Shown: positions 7,701 through 13,452 of the stretch, piece after piece | Layout of the letters: each line of letters begins with the position of its first letter | Numbering within the stretch: position 1 is the stretch's first letter | NCBI GenBank assembly: GCA_009699565.1 | Contig: WLNX01000009.1 | Location: 1 to 19,648, forward strand | Length of the DNA stretch: 19,648 bases | From: Actinomycetota bacterium | Lineage (GTDB): Bacteria; Actinomycetota; Thermoleophilia; Solirubrobacterales; Solirubrobacteraceae | Reading direction: 5' to 3' | Translations under genes and position numbers: made by a program | The notes under the pieces: model-generated | The model's database searches: none | What the model was told of the DNA's origin: nothing | The model's input: only the letters and a program-made list of their open reading frames with translations

Positions 7701-8979
7701 GGCGCGGCACGGACGCTCCGGTGCCGATGCCTCCCGGGTTCGTGAGCGTCATGTTCGCGCCAACAAGATCGTCGGCCGAGAGCGTGTTGGTGCGCGCCTT
7801 CTCAATCAGCTCGTCGAATGCCGTCTTGAAGGAGGCAAAGTCCATTGCGCCGGCGTTGGTGATCACGGGGACCATCAGCGTGCGCGATCCGTCCTTCTTC
7901 TCGACGTCGACCGCAATGCCGAGGTTGACGGCACCGTCGTCAACGCGCATCGGCTTGCCGTCCTGCTCGATGAAGTGGTGTGTCATCACCGGCATCCGGT
8001 CGGCTGCCGCGCGCGTTATCGCCCACGCGATGATGTGGGTGAAGGAGACCTTCTGGCCGGCCTCCTTAAGCTGCTTGCGCCGGCCGTCCATCTGCGTGAC
8101 CGGTAGCGTCCGCAGCGAGGTCGCGGTCGGGATCGCAAGGCTGTCGTCCATGTAGCGCGCGAGCATCGCGGCGCCCCCACGCATCTCGCTGATGCTTCCT
8201 CGTGTTGCCGGCGAAGCGACGGGCGACGAGCCTGCCGCCAGCACGTCGGCCTTTGTTACTCGCCCCCCGGCTCCGCTGCCGCTTACTCCTTCAAGGGGAA
8301 TGCCTTCGGCCGCGGCGACGCGGGCGGCAACGGGGGAGACGCGTCGGCCATCAGGGACTTCGGCGACGGCGGCCGCAGTGGAGGTCGCCGCGGGCGCCGA
8401 GTTTGCGGAGCCGTTTGAGCCGGCGGAAGCTGCAGCGGCGCCCTTCTCCATCCTTGCGATCAGTTGGCCAACGGCGATCGTGTCACCCGGCTCGGCAAGC
8501 AGTTCGGTGATCACTCCGGCGGCCGGCGCGGGAAGTTCAATGTCGACCTTGTCGGTTGAGAACTCAACGATTGTCTGACCGCTTTCAACTGCGTCCCCCG
8601 GCTTTACGAGCCAGTCGAGCAGCGTTCCCTCGCTGACCGACTCTCCTGCAGACGGCGCAACGATGTCGATTACCTCGCCTGCCTCCTCGGCTGCGGGCGG
8701 CTCGCCATTGGCGGGAGGCGGGAGCTGATCTCCCGGAAGGATTTCAGCCAGAACTGCTCCAACCGAGACCGTCTCACCCTCGGGAGCGTGGATCTTTACC
8801 AGGGTGCCGCTGACCGGGCACGGGATCTCGGCGTCGACCTTGTCGGTGGAAACCTCAACCAGCGTCTCGTCCTGCGCGACGCGGTCGCCCTCCGCTTTCA
8901 GCCACTCAAGGACGGTTCCCTCGGTCACAGATTCGCCCATTGCGGGCAAGGTCACCTGGACTGTTGTAGAAACCGCCAT
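4744..8979 (-). CDS. kgd: Multifunctional 2-oxoglutarate dehydrogenase: 2 lipoyl domains + E3-binding domain + E2 + E1 in one chain
   Basis: A 1411-residue enzyme of the TCA cycle that oxidatively decarboxylates 2-oxoglutarate (E1) and passes the succinyl group to CoA (E2). Domain order: lipoyl 1 (about 5-81, lipoyl-lysine K47 in STDKVD), lipoyl 2 (about 103-179, K144 in STDKVD), Ala/Ser-rich linker, E3-binding domain (about 212-249, RRVSPVAARVAAAEGI), E2 acyltransferase (about 283-500, with YDHRVIQGAESG; catalytic H467), linker, then a SucA-type E1 from about 525. E1 has the ThDP/metal motif GDAALPGQG (from 817) ending in NNQVGFTT (N850, N851). Gln replaces the usual Asp in DHRxxDG, as in mycobacterial Kgd. 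The mycobacterial/corynebacterial fusions lack lipoyl and E3-binding domains, so this is a fuller version. No E3 gene is nearby. It is the last gene of a three-gene operon, 20 bases after the membrane protein. Confidence 0.95.
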   Translation of the reverse strand: MAVSTTVQVTLPAMGESVTEGTVLEWLKAEGDRVAQDETLVEVSTDKVDAEIPCPVSGTLVKIHAPEGETVSVGAVLAEILPGDQLPPPANGEPPAAEEAGEVIDIVAPSAGESVSEGTLLDWLVKPGDAVESGQTIVEFSTDKVDIELPAPAAGVITELLAEPGDTIAVGQLIARMEKGAAAASAGSNGSANSAPAATSTAAAVAEVPDGRRVSPVAARVAAAEGIPLEGVSGSGAGGRVTKADVLAAGSSPVASPATRGSISEMRGGAAMLARYMDDSLAIPTATSLRTLPVTQMDGRRKQLKEAGQKVSFTHIIAWAITRAAADRMPVMTHHFIEQDGKPMRVDDGAVNLGIAVDVEKKDGSRTLMVPVITNAGAMDFASFKTAFDELIEKARTNTLSADDLVGANMTLTNPGGIGTGASVPRLMPGQGTIIATGSIGYPVGLEASGAQIGAEKVMTITSTYDHRVIQGAESGRFLQAIEGYLSGENEFYETLFASLGAPLAPAPETPSASTVAAVQEPRNGEWMLELMQAVQGATALVKAFRTHGHLAATLDPLGTEPVGDPALNPEHTGLTDALMRRIPSKMLRIFVPGENLAESLPYLRDVYTGTMAYESEHIASHRQRHWLREKIEGSVYRQPLESETQRRLLKRLIAVDALERFMHKAYLGQQQFSIEGLDVTVPMIDQAVELAAFAGAKEVVIGMAHRGRLNVLAHNLGRPYETIFGEFEGTSTVEVVKAVTEIPQGGTGDVKYHHGYERDFELRGGGSVLVKLESNPSHLESVDPVVLGATRAAQTDREGPVAERDPASAVPIILHGDAALPGQGVVAETLNLQALDGYMVGGALHLIQNNQVGFTTDIEDARSTHWASDLAKGFDVPIIHVNADDVEACISAINLAMAYRAEFGHDVLIDLIGYRRFGHNEADEPAYTQPEMYAAIKQHQRACELYATKLIDSGVVTRDEVDAWQQETWDELSKEHQDLKERIKDAASLEGLSQVTGEYQLDRTRSPNVETAVSAEQLRGINEELLAAPEGFDVHSKLARQLERRRAALGDDGGIDWAQAESLALGSLLTEGVPIRLTGQDSERGTFSQRHLVFHDATTGQTYSPIQHLSDAKAPIEIHNSPLSEAACLGFEYGYAQESHDSLVLWEAQYGDFANGAQVIIDQFIASGLAKWGESSRLTLLLPHGYEGAGPEHSSARLERFLQLCAEGNMRVANLTTPAQYFHLLRRQATVAKRRPLVIMTPKSLLRLPQATNRLSHLTDTRFYPVLAEPRVDLEKVTRLLLCTGKIYYDLVGHERRAGNEEVAIGRVEQLYPFPESDLRELIAQYPNLEEIVWVQEEPRNMGAREYMFPRLMQILPEGFELGYIGRPERASPGEGYPAAHNAEQQRILADALDPQIEVSPFPAKTPGER

Positions 8980-8999
8980 CTATTGATCTTCAGGGCATG

Positions 9000-9401
9000 C
9001 TAGCGGGCGTTCGGGCCGACCGAACGCTCCGCAACGCCAGCTTCAGAGTCGCCACCCGCGCTGGCCGTCTCCGCGCCTTCGCGGTGACGACCCTCACGGA
9101 TGAATTCCCACGAACCGAAGAACGGAGCCAGGCCGCCGAGTACGCCCACAGCAACGCCCGTTCTGAGCGGCACAACCCGCGCTCGGAGTGCCAGCAAGAT
9201 CAGCAGCACCATCAGGATCCAGCCGACTCCGTGGATGAAGCCGAAGATTGATTCGTAGACCGCGAGCCCGGGAACGAGCCAGACAACCAGCAGCAGTATG
9301 TAGACGCCGGAGTGCGTGAAGGACAGTTTTTTCAGCGTTTCAAACGAGAGGCTGGGAACCCGAGACTTTGCGGCCACTTCGTCTTTGGCGGCGGTGCTCA
9401 C
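9000..9401 (-). CDS. Small integral membrane protein, DUF3817-like
   Basis: A 133-residue protein with three hydrophobic segments (about 31-48, 53-72 and 77-98). The middle one begins FGFIHGVGWILMV and the third ends APFFGSWEFI, which resembles DUF3817 membrane proteins; this family match is from memory and moderate. The first 25 residues are polar and the last 30 are a low-complexity charged tail (REGRHREGAE and onward), probably cytoplasmic. Start is GTG at 9401; the GTGA overlap (9398-9401) with the Nudix stop supports it and implies translational coupling. It sits between Nudix and kgd in one operon. Function unknown. Confidence 0.75.
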   Translation of the reverse strand: MSTAAKDEVAAKSRVPSLSFETLKKLSFTHSGVYILLLVVWLVPGLAVYESIFGFIHGVGWILMVLLILLALRARVVPLRTGVAVGVLGGLAPFFGSWEFIREGRHREGAETASAGGDSEAGVAERSVGPNAR

Positions 9402-10060
9402 CGCGGGATCTCACTGAGCAGCGTCGCCATCCGCCTCAGCGGCTCGTCTGCCTCCTGCGGCCATTGATCGATAGCCGCCGGCCACCAGGCATGGTCGTCG
9501 TGCTCGTCGTCGCGGGTTACTTCGGCGCCTTCCGCCAGCCACGCCTGACCGATGAACATCACCATCGAATTCGGAAGCATCACCAGCGCTTCGCCGCGCA
9601 GCTCCTCGGCGGTGACGGCCCACTCCTCGTCGAGCTCCCTCGCCAGCGTGTCGGCCGGGCTCTCTCCGAGATCTACGGCTCCCCCGGCGCCCAGCGCCCA
9701 GCGACCGGGCCAGGATGCCAGCCACTGCGCACGCCTGCCTGCCAACCAACGCCCCTCGCTGTCACGAACCGCGCAGAGGGCGGCGACCGAGTTGGCAGCG
9801 TCGGCTTCGTTCAGGCGCAGCGACCAGCGTGCCGGCTGCAGGTTGATTTCAAGAATCCCGTCGTCGACCGCTGCGTGGCTGACGAAGCGGGCGCCGAGTC
9901 CGTCGTGGCTTGGCGATCCGCGTTCGGCAAGCGCTTCGATTGCGCTGTCCGCGCTGGCGGTCAGGTCCGCTGGGCTGACGTACTCCTCTTCCAGCCAGCG
10001 TGCGACCACCTGATCCGGTGACCAAGGCCCGCGGGCGAGTATTCCGGGAGTCGTTGACAC
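9398..10060 (-). CDS. Nudix hydrolase with N-terminal extension
   Basis: A 220-residue protein. Its C-terminal half is a Nudix domain that would hydrolyse a nucleoside diphosphate linked to some moiety X, using Mg2+ or Mn2+. The Nudix box runs from G127 (GAVDLGE) through RELDEEW (141-147): G127, E133, R141, E142, E145 and E146 match, while the usual Gly near the end is Ala148. The first roughly 90 residues are unlike the core domain and include a segment EINLQPARWSLRLNE reminiscent of paired Nudix N-domains. Start is GTG at 10060, seven bases after TACTCT. First gene of the operon leading to kgd, which may link it to cofactor housekeeping (for example NAD(H) or CoA derivatives), but this is only a guess from context. 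Confidence 0.85.
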   Translation of the reverse strand: MSTTPGILARGPWSPDQVVARWLEEEYVSPADLTASADSAIEALAERGSPSHDGLGARFVSHAAVDDGILEINLQPARWSLRLNEADAANSVAALCAVRDSEGRWLAGRRAQWLASWPGRWALGAGGAVDLGESPADTLARELDEEWAVTAEELRGEALVMLPNSMVMFIGQAWLAEGAEVTRDDEHDDHAWWPAAIDQWPQEADEPLRRMATLLSEIPR

Positions 10061-10072
10061 TCTGGTCAGAGT
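10059..10072. repeat. Perfect inverted repeat in the Nudix/FAD-oxidase divergent spacer
   Basis: ACTCTG-GT-CAGAGT, 6-base arms and 2-base centre, overlaps the Nudix start codon and the minus-strand -10 candidate. It may be an operator acting on both genes, or a chance product of the crowded promoter. Confidence 0.35.
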
Positions 10073-10073
10073 A
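10068..10073 (-). promoter_or_regulatory. Putative -10 (TACTCT) of a leaderless Nudix operon
   Basis: On the minus strand TACTCT is followed by seven bases (GACCAGA) and the GTG at 10060. It shares its TA (10072-10073) with the opposing hexamer of the FAD oxidase. Confidence 0.5.
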
Positions 10074-10077
10074 CGGT
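10072..10077 (+). promoter_or_regulatory. Putative -10 (TACGGT) of a leaderless FAD-oxidase operon
   Basis: TACGGT is followed by seven bases (CTCAGGC) and the GTG at 10085. The whole spacer between the two start codons is 24 bases (10061-10084). A perfect TTGACA lies at 10054-10059, but at 12 bases from the hexamer it is too close to act as its -35. Confidence 0.5.
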
Positions 10078-10084
10078 CTCAGGC

Positions 10085-11659
10085 GTGATTACGCGCACGC
10101 GCACCAAGTGGGGCTGGGGTTTTGAGGACGCCGCAATCGGTCCGGCGGAAGCCGCCGCGGCCGCTCCGGGAATCGAGGCCCTGTTCGGTTTTGCGGCGCA
10201 GACCCCCGAATCTCCCGCCGACTTTCACGCAGTTGAACTGCCCGAGCCGGCGATCGCCGCGCCCGACGGGGAACTTGCCGCCCTCTGCTCGCAGGGCAAG
10301 GCGGAGCGCGCGGGGCATTCCTACGGGTCGTCGTATCTCGACACAATTCGGGCCTTCCGCGGGCTGTACGAGCACGTCCCCGACGTCGTCGCTAGGCCGA
10401 CGAACGAGAATCAGATCGAGTCGCTCCTCGAGTGGGCGGCTGCTGGCAAGGTCGCGGTCATTCCCTACGGCGGCGGCACCAGCGTGGTCGGCGGCGTCGA
10501 GCCGAAGATTCCTTCCGGTTTCAACGGCTCATGCTCACTCGATCTCGGTCAGCTCGATCGGGTGCTTGAGGTCGATCCGGTTTCCCGCGCCGCGCTGATC
10601 GGTGCCGGCGCGTCGGGGCCGAGGCTTGAAGAGCAGCTTGGCGAGCAGGGGTTGACGATGCGCTTCTACCCGCAGTCGTTCGAGTGCTCGACGCTCGGGG
10701 GCTGGGTGGCGACGCGGGCTGGCGGCCACTTCGCGACGCGTCTGACGCACATCGACGACGTCGTCGAGTCTGTCCGCGCGATCACTCCGACCGGGCTGTG
10801 GCAGTCGCGCAGGCTGCCCGGGTCGGGCGCCGGCCCCAGCCCCGACCGGATGCTGCTCGGCTCCGAGGGAACTCTCGGCGTTATCACCGAGGCATGGGTC
10901 CGGGTCCAGCCCCGCCCCGACCATCGCGCTTCGCAGGCGGTCCGCTTCGCCGACTTCCTTGTCGGCGCAGAGGCTGCGCGCGAGATCGTTCAGAGCGGCC
11001 TCGATCCCGCCAACTGCAGGCTCCTCGATCAGCTCGAAGCCGGACAGACCGGCGCCGGTGACGGGACCCATTCGGTTCTCGTTGTTGGGTTTGAGTCAAC
11101 CGATGCGCCGGTCGCCCGCGATCTTGAGCGGGCACTTGAGATAGCCGCCGCCCACGGCGGCGAGTGGGATCCTCCGTCGCAGTCGCGCCCTGCGGCCGAG
11201 GGCAACTGGCGCGAGGCGTTCATCAAGATGCCCTACATCCGCGACATGCTTGTGCAGCTCGGCGTGATGGCCGACACCTTTGAGACCGCGATCACCTGGG
11301 ACCGTTTTCCCGCGTTCCACGAGGCGGTCGTGGGCGCAACGCGCGAGGCGCTTGGCGAGCCATGCCGAGTCAGTTGCCGTTTTACCCACCTCTATCCCGA
11401 CGGGCCGGCTCCCTACTACACGGTCCTTGCTCCGGCTCGCCGCGGCGACGAGATCGCCCAATGGCACCGTATGAAGCAGGCGGCCGGCGACGCGATCATC
11501 GCCGCGGGCGGGACGATCACGCACCACCATGCGGTTGGGCGCGATCACCGCCCCTGGTACGACGAGCAGCGTCCCGACCTTTTCGCACGCGCATTGGGCG
11601 CCGCGAAGCGCGAGCTCGACCCTTCCGGGATTCTCAATCCTGGTGTACTGATTGACTAG
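10085..11659 (+). CDS. FAD-binding oxidase of the VAO family, alkyl-DHAP synthase-like
   Basis: A 524-residue flavoprotein. The N-terminus KWGWGFED, the FAD segment IPYGGGTSVVGG (126-137), FYPQSFECSTLGGWVATRAGG (from about 194, a family hallmark) and MLLGSEGTLGVITE (257-269) match the alkyldihydroxyacetonephosphate synthase (AGPS) branch rather than lactate/glycolate oxidases. AGPS swaps the acyl chain of acyl-DHAP for a fatty alcohol, making ether lipids. The C-terminal HHH (480-482) fits the paired active-site histidines of AGPS, and FTHLYPDGPAPYY may supply the active-site Tyr region. Many actinobacteria carry such homologues of unproven function, so ether-lipid synthesis is an inference. 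Start GTG 10085 is at leaderless spacing from TACGGT. An MFS gene follows after 18 bases. Confidence 0.85.
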   Translation: MITRTRTKWGWGFEDAAIGPAEAAAAAPGIEALFGFAAQTPESPADFHAVELPEPAIAAPDGELAALCSQGKAERAGHSYGSSYLDTIRAFRGLYEHVPDVVARPTNENQIESLLEWAAAGKVAVIPYGGGTSVVGGVEPKIPSGFNGSCSLDLGQLDRVLEVDPVSRAALIGAGASGPRLEEQLGEQGLTMRFYPQSFECSTLGGWVATRAGGHFATRLTHIDDVVESVRAITPTGLWQSRRLPGSGAGPSPDRMLLGSEGTLGVITEAWVRVQPRPDHRASQAVRFADFLVGAEAAREIVQSGLDPANCRLLDQLEAGQTGAGDGTHSVLVVGFESTDAPVARDLERALEIAAAHGGEWDPPSQSRPAAEGNWREAFIKMPYIRDMLVQLGVMADTFETAITWDRFPAFHEAVVGATREALGEPCRVSCRFTHLYPDGPAPYYTVLAPARRGDEIAQWHRMKQAAGDAIIAAGGTITHHHAVGRDHRPWYDEQRPDLFARALGAAKRELDPSGILNPGVLID

Positions 11660-11666
11660 AGGCTTC

Positions 11667-11671
11667 GGGAG
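11667..11671 (+). promoter_or_regulatory. Ribosome binding site of the MFS gene
   Basis: GGGAG, six bases before the ATG at 11678. It is one of the few clear Shine-Dalgarno sequences in the window, fitting an internal operon gene that cannot be leaderless. Confidence 0.6.
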
Positions 11672-11677
11672 ATCTAG

Positions 11678-13117
11678 ATGAGCTCTGCAAAGTCCACACG
11701 CCCCATCGTCACATTCCTGATCGTTTCGATCGGGCTCTTCATGGTGACGCTCGACAATCTCGTTGTATCGACGGCGCTGCCGGTGATCCGCGTAGACCTC
11801 AACGCCCCGCTCGAATCGCTCGAGTGGATGGTCAACGCATACACGCTGAGCTACGCCGTCTTCCTTCTGACCGGCGCCGCCCTCGGCGACCGTTTTGGTC
11901 GCCGCAAGATGTTCGCGATCGGGGTTCTCGTCTTCTCGCTGGCGTCGGCCGCCGCCGCGCTGGCACCTAGCGCCGACGCGCTCGTCACGGCTCGCGCAAT
12001 CCAGGGGCTGGGAGCGGCGCTTGTAACTCCGCTCTCGCTGACGCTGCTGTCGGAGGCGGTTCCCGACGGCAAGCGCGGACTTGCGATCGGCGCCTGGTCG
12101 GGCGTGTCCGGGCTTGGCGTGGCGATGGGTCCGGTAGTCGGCGGTGCGATCACGGAGGGGATCTCTTGGCAGTGGATCTTCTGGGTCAACGTGCCGATCG
12201 GCCTCGTAATTGCACCGCTGGCTGCCTGGAAGCTGATCGAGAGCTTCGGCCCTGACCGCGGCCTCGATCCGCGCGGCCTGATCCTCGCGATCGTCGGGCT
12301 CTTCCCGCTGACGTTCGGAATCGTCCGCTCAAGCGCGCTCGGTTGGGGAAGCTCAACGGTTCTGATCTCGGTCGCAGTTGGCATCGTGATGATCGGTTTC
12401 TTCCTGCTTCACGAGAGCCGCGCCAAAGAGCCGATGCTGCCACTGCGTTTCTTCCGAAGTCGCGCATTCTCGGCAACCAACGCCGTCTCCTTCGTGATGT
12501 TCTTCGGCATCTTCGGCTCGATCTTCTTCCTCTCGCAGTACTTCGTGACGGTGCAGGGACTCACGCCGCTGCAGTCCGGCATCCGCATCCTCCCCTGGAC
12601 TGCAATGCCGATCTTCATCGCGCCGATCGCCGGTCTCCTCTCCGACCGGATAGGCGCGCGGCCACTGATGGTTGCGGGGTTGGCGCTGCAGGCCTTCGCG
12701 ATCGCCTGGATCGCACGGATAACCGCAGTGGACACGGCCTACGTCGAGTTCATCCCCGCCTTCATCGCCGGCGGCGCAGGCATGGCGCTGGTCTTTGCGC
12801 CTTCGGCCAACGCCGTCCTCTCGTCGGTCAGGCCGATCGAAGCGGGCAAGGCCTCGGGCGCGACCAACGCGATCCGCGAACTTGGCGGCGTCGCCGGAGT
12901 GGCGGTTCTGGCATCGGTGTTCGCTGCCGCGGGCGGCTACGCATCACCGCAAGATTTCGTTGACGGCGTCCGCTCGGCGCTGCCTGTCGGCGCCGCGGTC
13001 CTCGCAGCCGGGGCGCTGATCGCGCTGCTGATTCCGCGGCAGGGAGCTCCCGGTACGACCGGTTCGCGGGCAACCGACGCGCCGACTCGCGAGGCCTCGC
13101 TAACCTCGGTTCCGTGA
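11678..13117 (+). CDS. MFS transporter, DHA2 (EmrB/QacA) family, 14 TM
   Basis: A 479-residue proton-driven exporter. The first membrane helix carries the DHA2 signature LDNLVVSTALP (D26), the loop motif A is GDRFGRRKMF (70-79), motif B includes ARAIQGLGAALVTP and motif C-like GPVVGGAI lies in helix 5. About 14 hydrophobic segments can be counted, matching the drug-exporting DHA2 group. The C-terminal 25 residues are polar and Thr/Ala/Arg rich. It follows the FAD oxidase by 18 bases with its own GGGAG ribosome binding site, and its TGA overlaps the next gene's GTG. Drug or lipid/metabolite export is possible; the substrate cannot be told, and the linkage to a possible ether-lipid enzyme is only suggestive. 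Confidence 0.92.
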   Translation: MSSAKSTRPIVTFLIVSIGLFMVTLDNLVVSTALPVIRVDLNAPLESLEWMVNAYTLSYAVFLLTGAALGDRFGRRKMFAIGVLVFSLASAAAALAPSADALVTARAIQGLGAALVTPLSLTLLSEAVPDGKRGLAIGAWSGVSGLGVAMGPVVGGAITEGISWQWIFWVNVPIGLVIAPLAAWKLIESFGPDRGLDPRGLILAIVGLFPLTFGIVRSSALGWGSSTVLISVAVGIVMIGFFLLHESRAKEPMLPLRFFRSRAFSATNAVSFVMFFGIFGSIFFLSQYFVTVQGLTPLQSGIRILPWTAMPIFIAPIAGLLSDRIGARPLMVAGLALQAFAIAWIARITAVDTAYVEFIPAFIAGGAGMALVFAPSANAVLSSVRPIEAGKASGATNAIRELGGVAGVAVLASVFAAAGGYASPQDFVDGVRSALPVGAAVLAAGALIALLIPRQGAPGTTGSRATDAPTREASLTSVP

Positions 13118-13452
13118 GCAAGTTTGAAGGCAAGAACCTCGCCGCGATCCGCGAGGCACTCGATCAGCACAACGCCAGTTGCCCCGTGCCGGGAAACGCG
13201 ATCCTGCTGAACCCCGTTGACCACCAGCTGATCGGCTGGGATGAGCTCTGGGGGCTGCCGGTTATCTCCGATGACCGCGTGCCGACCAAACGGGTGCGGA
13301 TTCAGTGCGACGGGTCAGCGTTTGGGATCGAGGACGAGGTCGCCGACGCGGTCGCGCGCGAGCAGCCGGTGGAGGTTCCGGTCGTCGTTCCTGTGGGCCC
13401 GGGCGAAGAAGACATGCCGCAGTTCGACGACGACGACCTGCCGCGCGGCTAG
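13114..13452 (+). CDS. Hypothetical 112-residue protein with acidic C-terminal tail
   Basis: I do not recognise a family. The first roughly 85 residues look like a small folded domain (EGKNLAAIREALDQHN, GNAILLNPVDHQLIGWDELW, RVRIQCDGSAFGIED) with two cysteines; the rest is Val/Pro rich and ends in an acidic run (EEDMPQFDDDDLPRG). It is soluble by appearance. The GTG start lies in a GTGA overlap (13114-13117) with the MFS stop, so translation is probably coupled; TAACCT at 13101-13106, seven bases before the GTG, could also give it a separate leaderless transcript. Its stop overlaps the convergent Ppx gene's stop in a CTAG (13449-13452). The regular frame bias, coupling and exact fit between neighbours argue that it is real. 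Confidence 0.7.
   Translation: MSKFEGKNLAAIREALDQHNASCPVPGNAILLNPVDHQLIGWDELWGLPVISDDRVPTKRVRIQCDGSAFGIEDEVADAVAREQPVEVPVVVPVGPGEEDMPQFDDDDLPRG

Noticed and set aside
10054..10059. A perfect TTGACA as a -35 box for the FAD oxidase
   Set aside because: The nearest usable -10 (TACGGT, 10072-10077) is only 12 bases away, and at 17 bases the hexamer TCTCAG is not -10 like; it is probably chance within the Nudix start.
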